A DNA stretch of 64,000 bases from positions 248,001-312,000 of the forward strand of contig JADJOT010000012.1 in NCBI GenBank assembly GCA_016713625.1. The letters run 5' to 3'. Positions 20,948 to 29,649 of this stretch are shown one piece after another. Position numbers and translations under genes: made by a program. Origin of the DNA: Candidatus Accumulibacter affinis. GTDB lineage: Bacteria > Pseudomonadota > Gammaproteobacteria > Burkholderiales > Rhodocyclaceae. The notes under the pieces were generated by a model that was not told the origin of the DNA, searched no databases, and was given only the letters and a program-made list of their open reading frames with translations. Each line of letters opens with the position of its first letter. The stretch's first letter is position 1.

Positions 20948-21498
20948 GGTTTCGTGACAGTCACCAAGGGGTCCGTCATCCGCTGATCCAGGTTTCGTGA
21001 CGGTCACGACGATCTGGGCAGGTGCCGCTCATGCCGTGGGAGCGACGAGGTGCGCTCTGGTCGAATTCGGCGGCCGGAAATTCGTGATCGTAGTGGATGC
21101 TGCGGGAGACTGCGCGAAGCCGGTGCGCGGTCAGTCCTGGTGGGGCCAGGCAGTCTGGCTTTCGATCACATCTCCTGATGGCGTGACGGTCACGAATCCA
21201 TACCGCTGGCCGAAAGCCAGCCATGCCCGCCGTGCACAATGGCGAGCGGGTTCGGAGTCCTCCACCCTTCCGAGAAGATCCAGGAGCGCCCGCAGTGGCG
21301 CGTCCGCCTCATGGCCGATGGCTTCTATGGCCTTCCTCCTGTCGCGCATCCGTTGCGCACGTTTGCGCTCGCTGCTGGTCATCGGGCGCTTCCCCTGGAG
21401 AGGCCGGCCAGGTTTCGTGACGGTCACCAGGGGGTCGGTCATCCGCTGATTCCGGTTTTGTGACTGTCACGACAATCTGGGCAGGCGCCGCTCATGCC
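20948..21498. repeat. 88-bp direct repeats with GTGAC-N-GTCAC palindromes at IS21-like left end
   Basis: 20,948-21,035 and 21,411-21,498 are near-identical 88-bp direct repeats flanking the 103-residue ORF. The palindrome GTGAC-N-GTCAC occurs at 20,954, 20,997, 21,183, 21,417 and 21,460. A separate repeat, AAATTCGTGATCGTAG, occurs near 20,683 and 21,078. These look like multiple protein-binding sites. Confidence 0.75.
21131..21442 (-). CDS. Small basic protein inside IS21-like element, unknown
   Basis: 103 residues. The middle (MTSSERKRAQRMRDRRKAIE) is strongly basic and helical, followed by a leucine-rich stretch (APLRALLDLLGRVE). Both ends encode VTVT where the GTGAC-N-GTCAC palindromes are translated, so the gene and the repeats overlap. 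A shorter start at the internal MTSSERK is also possible. It is downstream of istB on the same strand. No family recognised; it could regulate the element by binding the palindromes, which is inference only. Confidence 0.4.
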   Translation of the reverse strand: MTDPLVTVTKPGRPLQGKRPMTSSERKRAQRMRDRRKAIEAIGHEADAPLRALLDLLGRVEDSEPARHCARRAWLAFGQRYGFVTVTPSGDVIESQTAWPHQD

Positions 21499-22268
21499 TC
21501 GATCTGCTCTTTCATGCGATAGCTCTTGCCCTCGATGAGGACGGTTTCGGCATGGTGGAGGAGCCGATCCAGGAGCGCCGAGGTCAGGGTGCTGTCGTGA
21601 TTGAAGATCTCCGGCCAGTGCTTGTAGGCGCGGTTGGTCGTGATGATCAGGGCGCCGTGCTCATAGCGTTCGCTGATGATCTGAAAGAGCAGGTCGGCAC
21701 CATGCTTGTCGATCGGAAGATAGCCCAGTTCGTCGACGACCAGCAGTTTCGGCTGCAGATACTTGCGTAGTTCGCGCTTGAGGTTGCCCTGCGCCTGGGC
21801 GGCGGAGAGCGTGTTGATGATATCCACGGCGGTGGTGAACAGCACCGGGTAGCCACGCAGACAGGCGGTGTGTGCCAGCGCGATACCGAGGTGGCTTTTT
21901 CCCCAGACCGACATTGGCAATGAAGATGACGTTGCCCTTGTCCTCGATGAAGCGCAGCCGGAAGAGATTCTGAATCTGGGGTCGGTTGATTTTGCTCGGC
22001 CAGTTCCACTCGAACTGATCGAGGGTCTTGAGCACCGGAAAGCGGGCGAGCGCTACCCGTCGCTGGATGCTGCGGTCTTCGCGGGCATGCGCTTCGCCTT
22101 CGATCAGCCGCGCCAGATAGTCGACATGCGACCACTGCTCGGCTCCCGCTTCCTGGGCCAGGGGTTCAAGCGTTCGAGCAGATAAGGCAATTTGAGGAGC
22201 CCCAACTGCGCGCGTAGCGCATCGGTGCTGATCTGCACAGGGGAAGCCATCCGTCGGTCAATGCTCAT
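21492..22268 (-). pseudogene. istB: IstB-like helper ATPase, two frameshifts
   Basis: Start ATG at 22,268 (MSIDRRMASPVQISTDAL). The N-terminal helix continues to LLERL, then frame shifts near 22,170. The next piece reads TLDQFEWNWPSKINRPQIQ, then frame shifts again at the Walker A site (GLGKSHLGIALA; AAAAA where AAAA is expected, near 21,905). The last piece has LLVVDELGYLPID (Walker B) and TSALLDRLLHHAETV. IstB is the AAA+ partner of IstA. Joined frames would give a normal ~255-residue protein. Confidence 0.85.
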
Positions 22269-23728
22269 CGCCATGCCTTTCGTAGGGGGAGAGATCGGGG
22301 CGGGGATCTCGATGTCCAGGAGGTCCTGGCGGCGGGTCAGATACAGCGCGCCGTGCGCAGGGGTCTCGCGGGCCCGCATCGCCAGGATGTTGGCGATGTA
22401 CTCGCAGCTGTAGGCGGCGAATTCAATGCCGTCCCGGATCGCTCGGTCGAGTGCATCGACGCCGTAGATTTCGCCGAGCGCGACGATCTTGCGCAGGTGA
22501 TGACGCGGGTTCATGCGGCGTTGCTCGATGCCTTCGAGATAGGCCTGGGCGTGCCGCGACAGGCTCAGAAACTGCACCAGCAAGCGCTGCTCACGGGCCT
22601 TGCGCCGCTGGGCGAGCAGTTCCTTCGGATGATCGGGGTCCTCGATATCCTGGCGCCGATCGTAGCTGCGGACATGGCGAGCGACGAGCTTGTCCTGGTG
22701 GTATATGCACACCCGATCCGGGTAAGCCTTCAGCGTCACGCGCTGACTCGCCAACTCGGCCGGCACCGAATAGTGGTTGGTGTCGAGCGCGACACGGAAC
22801 TGCTTTGAGACGCGCTGGCTCTGGATGCGACCGATGTCATAGGGCATGGGATTGAGGGGTGCAACAGCGCCTGCTCTTCCTTGAAGCGATCCACGGGTCG
22901 CTGGTGCGTTTCCCCGTGGATACGCACGTTTGCAATGGTCTCCAGCCACAGCGCGGCGGCCGGATTCACCGCGCTGAAGTCGAGGAAATCCAGACCGTTC
23001 AGGAAATTTTTTCTTGATATAGCCCACGCCATTTTCGACGCGCCCTTTTTCGTTCCCCTTGGCCACGTTGCACGCCGAGATCCCGAACCCCCAATGCCGA
23101 GCGAAATCGACATAGCGGGGATTGAACGTCGGGGCTTCACCGACGACGCGGCGAAGTACCGCCGACTTCAGATTGTCGATCATCAAGCGACCCGGACACC
23201 CCTGGAAGGCCGCGAACGCGTGCTCGTGGGCCGCGAGAAAGTGCTCCATGGTTTGCGAGACGGTGAATTCGACGTACATCAGGCGGCTATGGCACAGCAC
23301 CATGACGAAGAAGGACAGGCGGCGGCGCGTCGAACCGACGCCGATCGTTCCGTATTCCCCCAGTCCAGTTGGGCACATTCTCCGGGAGCAAAGGAGAGCT
23401 TGAGGAACGCCTGTCGGCGCACCGGCCGGACCTTGCGCACATAGCTCTTGACGATCGTGTAGCCGCCGGCGAAGCCGTCCTCGCGCAGCCGCTGGTAGAT
23501 CTGCTGCGCACTGTAGGGATGAGTTTCCAGCAGGCGAACGATCTGGTCCTTGAACGGATCGAGCTGACTGCTGCGCGGTGCGGGCTGCCGGGGATGGAAC
23601 TGCGCGCAGCCCACCCACTTCGCCACCGTCTCGGCATGCAGATCGAGGGCGCGAGCGGTCTGGGCGATAGTCAGCTGCTGCCGATCGTGGCAATCCTTGA
23701 TCTTGCAGTACATCTCGTAATCGATCAT
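22258..23728 (-). pseudogene. istA: IstA-like IS21 transposase, several frameshifts
   Basis: Start ATG at 23,728 (MIDYEMYCKIKDCHDRQQLT) with a helix-turn-helix (IAQTARALDLHAETVAKW). The DDE core is recognisable: GECAQLDWG (Asp), GCPGRLMIDNLKSAVL (Asp), VAKGNEKGRVENGVGY (Glu). Frame changes occur near 23,365 (GGGGG vs GGGGGG), near 23,015 (a seven-A run vs six), around 22,860, and near 22,300 (GATC vs GGATC), after which the normal end PYERHGDEH would overlap istB at TGA 22,258-22,260. Confidence 0.85.
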
Positions 23729-24008
23729 GGCGTGCGTCCCAGGACGGCACGCAGCGCGCCGATGCGCAAAGTAATCTCGTCTGCCGCGAGGACGCGCGCT
23801 TCGACCGGCCGGGGGGCATCCAGCGCCAGGACCTGGTAGAGCGGGCGTTGAAGGCGATCAGTCCCGCCTGGACGAGATCGTCGCGGGCCTGATTCAGATG
23901 GGCAGAGGCCAATGACAGGGCGCGACCGACTGCGGCATCCGAGTAGTAGCTCAACCCCTGGACGTCGGCAACGGTCACCAGAAACAGATAGAGCGCCGCC
24001 GCCGGGGG

Positions 24009-24605
24009 TTACAGCGATCGAGGTAGCGCTCGCGCACCAGGCGGTGGTCGACCCAACTGAACTGGGGCGGTATCTGCCTGATCCGTTCCGGACAAAGCAC
24101 TCGTTTGATCGTCATCACCCATCCTCCCAGCCAAGATATCGTGCCCCAGTTTTACCAGTCGCCGGGTGTTCCTGGCGATGTCATCCTGTAACGCACTGCC
24201 GGTAAATTGGGCAATAAAACCAATCAAAACAGCGGGTTGATCGCGCCAGACATCTTGTAACGCACTTTTCGGCGGTTCTTGAGATTCCTCAACGATTTCA
24301 AGTGCTTGAGAGGGGCAGACATCTTGTAACGCAAGCACCACCTGCGCTTCCACCTCGATTTCCCGTCGCGGTCGTCGCCAGTACCCCGGGTGCGCCGCCC
24401 GCCACGCCTGTACCCGCGCAACATTCTCCGGTCCGCGGAAGTAGTCCTGGTTCTCCGATTTGGCCAGCCAGGTGCGCCGGCTCGCCGCTTGGCTGGCCTT
24501 TCGACAAGGCGCCTTCGAACAGTATTTCTGGTGCCCTGCGTTGCGCGCATCGGCCTGGAAGATCTCTGCGCAAAACAGACAGTTGTGTGCCTTCTGGTGT
24601 GCCAT
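24009..24605 (-). CDS. Zinc-ribbon protein carried by IS21-like element
   Basis: 198 residues. The N-terminus has CLFCAEIF and then YCSKAPCRKASQAASRRTWL, giving paired cysteines for zinc, followed by ENQDYFRGPENVARVQAWRA and a PGYWRR stretch. I know similar proteins next to IS21-type istA/istB genes in Betaproteobacteria, but their role is not established. The rest contains ALQDV or ALQDD three times (near residues 92, 115 and 137), encoded by the element's own GACATCTTGTAACGCA end repeats, so the C-terminal half may be translated repeat DNA. Transcribed toward istA. Confidence 0.6.
   Translation of the reverse strand: MAHQKAHNCLFCAEIFQADARNAGHQKYCSKAPCRKASQAASRRTWLAKSENQDYFRGPENVARVQAWRAAHPGYWRRPRREIEVEAQVVLALQDVCPSQALEIVEESQEPPKSALQDVWRDQPAVLIGFIAQFTGSALQDDIARNTRRLVKLGHDILAGRMGDDDQTSALSGTDQADTAPVQLGRPPPGARALPRSL
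24169..24334. repeat. Three GACATCTTGTAACGCA repeats at IS21-like right end
   Basis: Copies at about 24,178 (GTCATCCTGTAACGCA), 24,251 and 24,319, about 70 bp apart. Such internal end repeats are expected transposase-binding sites of IS21-type elements. They lie inside the zinc-ribbon reading frame. Confidence 0.7.
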
Positions 24606-24826
24606 GGCTCACCCTCCTTGCACCGAATCATGCAATGCCTGCAGGCGCCGCCAGGCGCCATACGAGCACTATCGGAACGACAGGAAAGCGAACAAGGAAG
24701 AAAACGGAAGGGCGCGGAAGAAGACTCAGAAAACCATTGAAATGAAACCCGCTGAAGAAAATCGAGGAAGAAGAAACACGACTTTCAAACCGCCAGGTTT
24801 ATGGGACTTTCAGAACGCCGCTGACA

Positions 24827-24902
24827 ATGAACCGCCGGATGCGGAACCGCACGTCCGGTGGTGTGAGAGGGCGACGGGGGTAACTCCGTCCCCTACTCGA
24901 TC
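24827..24902 (+). ncRNA. Group II intron domains V-VI, separated from its RT gene
   Basis: GAACCGCCGGATGCGG-AACC-GCACGTCCGGTGGT forms the domain V hairpin with its GAAC start; domain VI follows (GAGGGCGACGGGGGTAACTC...) to CTACTCGAT. Joining 20,640 to 24,833 (removing element plus one target copy) places domain V directly after the RT stop, as in intact introns of this class. The 3' splice site is about 24,900. Confidence 0.8.
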
Positions 24903-24931
24903 CAAATTTGTGACCCCAAATTTGTTCCCAG

Positions 24932-25054
24932 ACGCAACGCGCCGCCGACTACCTGCACAGCCTGCGACCCAAGCCGGAGCCGCAGCCGTTGCCGCCCGAT
25001 CCGGTGCGGCCTGCGATCAAGACGACAGCGACCCCCACCGTGCCCGCGTTTTAG
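24932..25054 (+). pseudogene. C-terminal fragment of an unidentified protein (probably transposase)
   Basis: The frame reads TQRAADYLHSLRPKPEPQ, then a proline-rich end PTVPAF and TAG at 25,052-25,054. It begins just after the intron 3' end, so it is likely the exon interrupted by the intron, and the 5' part is gone. The Pro-rich end resembles transposase tails, but no family is certain. Confidence 0.35.
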
Positions 25055-25183
25055 CGGACGGTGAGTTTTTTACTGACGATCGAGTTCAGCCGCGAGAGCT
25101 ACGATAGCGCAGATTTGACCACGGCAGCAGCAGCAGCCTTAATCGTATCGAAGGTGAGATCGAGGCTCTTTTCCTTCAACTTT

Positions 25184-26674
25184 GAGCCTCTTGCAAAACT
25201 CCCCCGGGCGAATTGCTGCGCCGCACCATTCGCTCTCGGGGAGCGATTTTTTCGCGAGGGAGGTCTCCCTGGCCGAGCGGCTAACCGTATGGCATAGTTT
25301 GCCTCATTCGGGGCGAACCCCTCCCTGCATTCCTCGAATGCACAGCGGCCGGAGAGGGAACGCCGGTGGTCATCGTCGCAATCGCATCAATTGGTCAGCG
25401 GACAGCGCCAGGATGCCGAACATCAGGTGGGCCATCACTTTGGTGTCGCCTTTGACCCGGATGGTCTGACCGCCGAATTCATCCTTCAGCCGGGCGTTGC
25501 TCCGCTCGGCGGCGGTACGCTCGTTGTAGCGGATCGCTTCGGCCGGGGAGAATTCGATCTTCTCACCGCAGCGCCGATGGTGGTCGATCAGGGGAACGTG
25601 GCCCAAGCTCTGGCTGTGCTCGCCCAAGTCGGCGCTGCAATAGGCCGCATCCATGAGGTCGTAAAGGTTGGTGACGCGATCGGCGCTGATCAGCGACAGG
25701 GGAATGGCGGCCAGGCTGTCGTGCATCGAGGCGCTGGACAGCAGCGCCGAAATGGGGACGCCACAGTCGGCGGTGTCGAGATGTAGCTTGTAGCCGCTCC
25801 AACTGTTCTTGTAGCCTTGGGCATTGCACTTCGTGCCGCGATCACACGCCGTGGGAATCTCCTTGAGCATTTGAGCCAACGTTTGCCCGCGCTGGCGTTT
25901 GATCGGGGTGGCCTTTGCGGCCGGACGTGCTTCGTCGCGCCGCGGGCGGCCTCTCTTGCGTGCCGGTGCGAGCGGTTCAGGCACGCTCGTCTCGGCAGGG
26001 CGCTCTTCCTTCGGCAACCGGGCGGCCTGTGCCGTGGCGGCCGCTTCCGCTGCGGGCGCTTCCTTCCGGGACGGGCGTTCGCGGGCTTCGATGGCCGTGC
26101 CGTCACGATTGAGATGCCCGATCAGTTGATCTCCCAGATGTTCCTTGATCAGGGCTTCATGCACGCGTTGGCTCAAGCCCCCTTCGGCAAACTCGTCGAA
26201 GGCGCGCGAGAAGGTCGCCTCGGAAGGCAGCGTCTTGTGTAGCGGGAAACCACAGATGCGGCGCAGCGCACGGTCGATCATCAGGCGTTCAATCAGCCCC
26301 ACGGTCGTCGTCAGACCCAACACGGCCTTGGCCACAAAGGCGTTCGCCAGCCACGCCCGTTCAAACGGCGGACGCCCTACGCCACACCACGAAACCTCCG
26401 TGAATTCCTCGATACGCACCCACTCCAGCGTATGGATGACTTTCTCAAGCTTCGGCGTCAGCGGACCCACTTGCGCCTGCAACTCTGGCAGCAACTCGTG
26501 CTGAACCACGTGCCACCGTTGCATGATCAGCTGGGGTTGGGTAGTATTCATTTGGCGGGCGTTATGATGTTGGTCTCGATAACCGTATCATGCCAGAAGT
26601 GGCCGCCCGCGTCCTCCGCTTTCGCCTCCAGCCGCGAAAAATCAGCCCTGCAGGGTGAGTTTTGCAAGAGGCTC
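25184..26674 (-). mobile_element. DDE insertion sequence, 1.49 kb, complete
   Basis: Terminal inverted repeats of at least 17 bp, GAGCCTCTTGCAAAACT at 25,184-25,200 and its reverse complement at 26,658-26,674. Target duplication CTTT at 25,180-25,183 and 26,675-26,678. One intact transposase gene. It interrupts the DUF2513 gene. Confidence 0.9.
25370..26551 (-). CDS. DDE transposase (IS5/IS1182-like)
   Basis: 393 residues, intact. N-terminal DUF772-like region (FERAWLANAFVAKAVLGL, then LPSEATFSRAFDEFAEGG) precedes the DDE_Tnp_1-type core: HLNRDGTAIEARERP with the first Asp, a basic/proline-rich insertion (ARKRGRPRRDEARPAAKAT), YKLHLDTADCGVPISALLS, NLYDLMDAAYCSADL, and RYNERTAAERSNARLKDEFG with the Glu. 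The assignment to IS5 or IS1182 is tentative. It is the only insertion-sequence main transposase in the block with an unbroken frame. Confidence 0.85.
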   Translation of the reverse strand: MNTTQPQLIMQRWHVVQHELLPELQAQVGPLTPKLEKVIHTLEWVRIEEFTEVSWCGVGRPPFERAWLANAFVAKAVLGLTTTVGLIERLMIDRALRRICGFPLHKTLPSEATFSRAFDEFAEGGLSQRVHEALIKEHLGDQLIGHLNRDGTAIEARERPSRKEAPAAEAAATAQAARLPKEERPAETSVPEPLAPARKRGRPRRDEARPAAKATPIKRQRGQTLAQMLKEIPTACDRGTKCNAQGYKNSWSGYKLHLDTADCGVPISALLSSASMHDSLAAIPLSLISADRVTNLYDLMDAAYCSADLGEHSQSLGHVPLIDHHRRCGEKIEFSPAEAIRYNERTAAERSNARLKDEFGGQTIRVKGDTKVMAHLMFGILALSADQLMRLRR

Positions 26675-27018
26675 CTTTGATTTGATTTTTCCCCACATGC
26701 TTGGGTCGCGAATCTTGTCCAAGAACTCGTGGCCGTCCCAAGTCAGCCGCCGCGCAATCGCGGCGTTTATTGCGCCATCGCCAGTGCTCGACTTGCTGAT
26801 GCTTGCTTCGATCAAGCCAGCGTCGTTCATCAGCATCATGTGATACCCAGCTTCCTGCGGCGCGACTCCTTCCACTTGGCCTTGCGTGAGCGTCGTGTGC
26901 GCCGTCTCCGCAGTTTCGAGCTTCAGCAGGATCGCGCGGATCGTATCCCAGTTTCTGACCATCTTGTACCTCATAGGAGAAACGACAAAAGTAACCATCG
27001 TAGCAAGGTGCATCTTAC

Positions 27019-27108
27019 CTCTGGCGGGACGTGCTGGAAAGGCGACGCGCACAGCTTGCCGCCCACAAAAAGGCCGAGCAGCCCGGATTGTTCACGCTGC
27101 TTGGATAG
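27019..27108 (+). pseudogene. Short C-terminal fragment of unknown gene
   Basis: The plus strand reads LWRDVLERRRAQLAAHKKA and ends GLFTLLG before TAG 27,106-27,108. It is protein-like but only 29 codons, so a gene end left by rearrangement seems likely. No family can be named. Confidence 0.3.
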
Positions 27109-27656
27109 GCCACTCCCCAGGCGATTGAGGAATGCGTGACCGGCTTGCGCCCGTCACGGAATGTTCGCGTGCGCCCCCTGGCGGGAGCGCGTTGCGTGCC
27201 CGTGTGGTCTTGCCGCCGCGTAACCCCATAACGGACGTGGAAGATTGGGGTCACCCATTAGCCGGCCCCTGTCAATAGGTTAAAAAAATCTCTCGCGATG
27301 CAGCGGCGATACATTCGTGAGCTACTCCCCTCCTGGCGTCAGCCCGGCGCTCGCGCCCTGGTTTTCGTTCTTGCGGTGTCGGAACCAGTCCGCACCAGTC
27401 ACCCATCAGGATCAAGGTGGTAGTCCGGGTGTGGCCACCCGGGCTGCGCCCCTGGCCGCGGTTGCGGCCCCAGAAAACCGTCGGTGCCCTGCACGTGTCC
27501 AAGTCGTTCGGCGTGTTCGCCGATGACAGATCTATGGTTGCCCGTCACGATGGCGGCGGGCACCAACCCCTGTTGGCTCGCGGCAGAGGCGAACTGGTCA
27601 AGCCTTTTGCCTTTTCAAAACCTTGGTTCTCGCGATAACTTCTCCTGCGTCAAGGG

Positions 27657-27679
27657 CGGGCTGCGTTTTTTGCAGCCCG
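27657..27679 (+). terminator. Hairpin with T-rich loop
   Basis: CGGGCTGC-GTTTTTT-GCAGCCCG is an 8-bp perfect stem with the T-run in the loop. Terminator-like, or one arm of an attachment structure. Confidence 0.45.
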
Positions 27680-27720
27680 GCGTAGCGCACCCTTGACGCC
27701 CGACGGTGATTTAGGCTGGT

Positions 27721-27761
27721 GTAAGGTGGCAAAGCCGCGCACTTCGGCTTTGTCACCTTAC
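27721..27761. repeat. 17-bp inverted repeat, strong hairpin
   Basis: GTAAGGTGGCAAAGCCG at 27,721-27,737 pairs with CGGCTTTGTCACCTTAC at 27,745-27,761 (16 of 17) around a 7-base loop. No T-tract follows. It might be a terminator for the minus-strand IS110 gene, an element end or a folded DNA substrate. Confidence 0.7.
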
Positions 27762-27866
27762 AGACCCTGCCGGCCTCCGGTCTGGCGGAGAGGAGGACGG
27801 TGGCCCAATCAGGTCTGATGGTTATTAGCCAACCCCGTGTCTGGCTCACCGCCCCGCTCCATTCTT

Positions 27867-28882
27867 TCAGGCGAACGCACGCTGCACGTCAAACGGCACC
27901 CGATCGCGCATCACGTGGTAACAGGCTCGGGCCAGCTTGTGTGCCACTGCCTTGATCGCTACCACGGGCATCGTCCTGGCGCACTTGCGTTGGTAGAAGC
28001 GCTTGACCACCGGCTCGTAACGCACGGCGAAGTTCGCCGCTTCGACCAAGGCCCATGCCAGGTACTTGTTGCCGTTCTTGGCGTTGCCGCTCCCTTTCCT
28101 CTTGCCGTTCGACAGATGCTCACTGCCGACACAGCGGCAATACGAGGAAAAATCCCCACCGTGGCAAAGCGGCTCACCTCACCGGTCTCGAGCCGCAATG
28201 GTCAGTGCGAGCACTTTACCCACGCCGCTCACCGTCAGCAGCCCCTGGTAGTCCGGGCGTAGCTTCGCCTTTTCAGGATCTCCGCTTCCAGCCTTTCGAT
28301 CTGTTCATTCAGGCAGTGCATCACCGCCAGGTTGCTTTTCACGGCCAAGCGGCTACTTTCTGTCAGGGCCAGTTGATCGACCTCCTTTTCCTGCCAGCGC
28401 TTGATCTCGTTGGCGCTCGCGCGCCCTCCCGTGTCGCGGCTCAGCACGTTCTCGATACTCAAAATCTGCCGTGATCTCTGCCCTACCAACTGGTTGCGCT
28501 TGCGCATCAGATCTCGCACACCACGCGCTTCCTTCGGACAGATGTACCCTACCGGCAGGATCCCCAAACGCAACAAGTGCGCCAGCCAACGGGCATCGTC
28601 CACGTCTTCCTTATGCTTCAGGCCCTCGTACTGCTTGACCGCCGCCGTGTTCACCAGGTGCACCCGATAGCCCGCGTCCATTAGTCCATCAACCAGCCAA
28701 TACCAGTTGTACGTCGATTCGACGGCAATGCCTTCGATCTGCTCGCCATAGGGACAAAGCGCCTCGCGAATGCGCTCCAGATTGTTCGGCAAGCGCCTCT
28801 GCAGGACCATTCGATCTGCCTCGTCCAGAATCACCAACACGCTATTGTTGGAATGAAGGTCAATTGCAGCATACAGTTTCAT
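27867..28882 (-). pseudogene. IS110-family transposase, second type, frameshifted
   Basis: Start ATG at 28,882 (MKLYAAIDLHSNNSVLVIL). DEDD motifs: AAIDLHSNN, IAVESTYNWYWLVDGL, LKHKEDVDDARWLAHLLRL. Frame breaks occur near 28,263 (AAAA vs AAAAA, premature stop after TTRGC), near 28,190 (extra G) and near 28,155 (GGAT vs GGAAT). The C-terminus resumes as SGNAKNGNKYLAWALVEAAN and ends DVQRAFA at 27,867. It is clearly different from the IS110 gene at 17,480. Confidence 0.85.
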
Positions 28883-28975
28883 TTCGGCTCCTCTTCTGCG
28901 GTTGTCAGTCTGTGAATTCCCACACTGACTGTAACGCCGCGGGTGGGGAGCCGGCTAGATGATTATCAGGTCTTG

Positions 28976-29107
28976 CTTTTTGCCCAAGGTCCGCTTGCAA
29001 GATTGAAAGTGGTGAGGCTCGCAGCCGTCTGGCTCGCGATGTGCATATGCCAGCGCTTCCGCAAGCCCGACACCAAGATCGGCGATACCGGGATCGTTGA
29101 GCCGTAT
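28976..29107 (-). pseudogene. C-terminal remnant of an unknown protein, copy 1
   Basis: The minus strand reads LNDPGIADLGVGLAEALAYA, then HREPDGCEP, ending KKQDLIII. A diverged version with the same residues (GVGITLTEALAQAHRQPD, CCEP) is on the minus strand at about 38,840-39,000. Conservation at protein level suggests both are pieces of one real gene family, not identified. Confidence 0.4.
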
Positions 29108-29117
29108 CGAGTCTGAC

Positions 29118-29568
29118 ATAGCAACTGCACAGTAACCAGGGAGACCCAAGCGCCGGCGCCGGGAAAGAGTAGGCGCACCCTCGGACAAGCCTGAACAGCG
29201 AGGAAGAGGGAGGTGGCGACTGGGAGTCGGAGGTGCCCATAGTAGCGATGAACGCTGGTAACGCGGTGGGAGCGAAGGGGTACCGGTTTGGGATAACGAA
29301 CAGGGGAGACATGCCCCGACACCGAGCGGACTCAGCGCATGACCACAGAACTTGTTCGCTTCACGCAATGGGCGAGGACGGCACCGCAAAAAAGCATACC
29401 TCGTTGATGGGAATACTGTGCGACCCGGCGGGGTTACGCGGAAGCTTCGAAGCCCAGCCGGGAAACAAAGCGGCAGGCGTAGATCGCGTGCGCAAGGCAG
29501 ACGACGCTGAAGGTATCGACGCGCGGCTGGCAGCGCTTTCGATCGGCCTGCGTCGGCTGGGCAAGTAG
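29118..29568 (+). pseudogene. Group II intron fragment: 5' RNA part and RT N-terminus
   Basis: Non-coding intron-like sequence (GTCGGAGGTGCCCATAGTAG, a domain III/IV-type segment) precedes an RT start: TSLMGILCDPAGLRGSFEAQ, then GNKAAGVDRVRKADDAEG. The frame stops after RRLGK at 29,566-29,568, where RT homology ends. A frame irregularity lies in the CAAAAAAG run at about 29,390. The rest of the intron is missing. Confidence 0.7.
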
Positions 29569-29649
29569 GGGTCAGGCTCGAATTGTTGCCGGTGTGTGGT
29601 AGCCTTATCTTGTGACGGGCGTCGCCCGATATGCGGTACGGAGGCACGG

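Larger units (their letters stand above)
20641..24826 (-). mobile_element. IS21-like element, 4.2 kb, with passenger genes
   Basis: Left end TGTGAGCGGCGGCGTGAA and right end (reverse complement TGTCAGCGGCGTTCTGAA) form imperfect inverted repeats continuing to GGCGGTTTGAAA-TCGTG on both sides. Target duplication ATGAAC at 20,635-20,640 and 24,827-24,832. Minus-strand content: zinc-ribbon ORF, istA, istB and a 103-residue ORF. It is longer than a typical 2-2.5 kb IS21. Confidence 0.85.
25099..26962 (-). pseudogene. DUF2513 protein gene split by an insertion sequence
   Basis: The gene is complement(join(25,099-25,183, 26,675-26,962)). It starts MVRNWDTIRAILLKLETA and continues HMMLMNDAGLIEAS, RRLTWDGHEFLDKI and MWGKIKSK up to the IS. 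The C-terminal end EKSLDLTFDTIKAAAAAVV, then KSALS, is on the other side. Removing the IS and one CTTT target copy restores a continuous ~122-residue frame. DUF2513 proteins are small and found mainly in prophages, plasmids and defence-rich regions; function unknown. Confidence 0.85.
27109..27866. other. Non-coding remnant with two strong hairpins
   Basis: No supported gene; the open frames here lack RBS and family features. Two inverted repeats (27,657-27,679 and 27,721-27,761) are the main structure. The stretch looks like residual flanking DNA of lost elements. Confidence 0.5.

Noticed and set aside
27417..27638. 73-codon plus-strand frame
   Set aside because: No RBS, no homology recognised, and composition like surrounding non-coding remnant.
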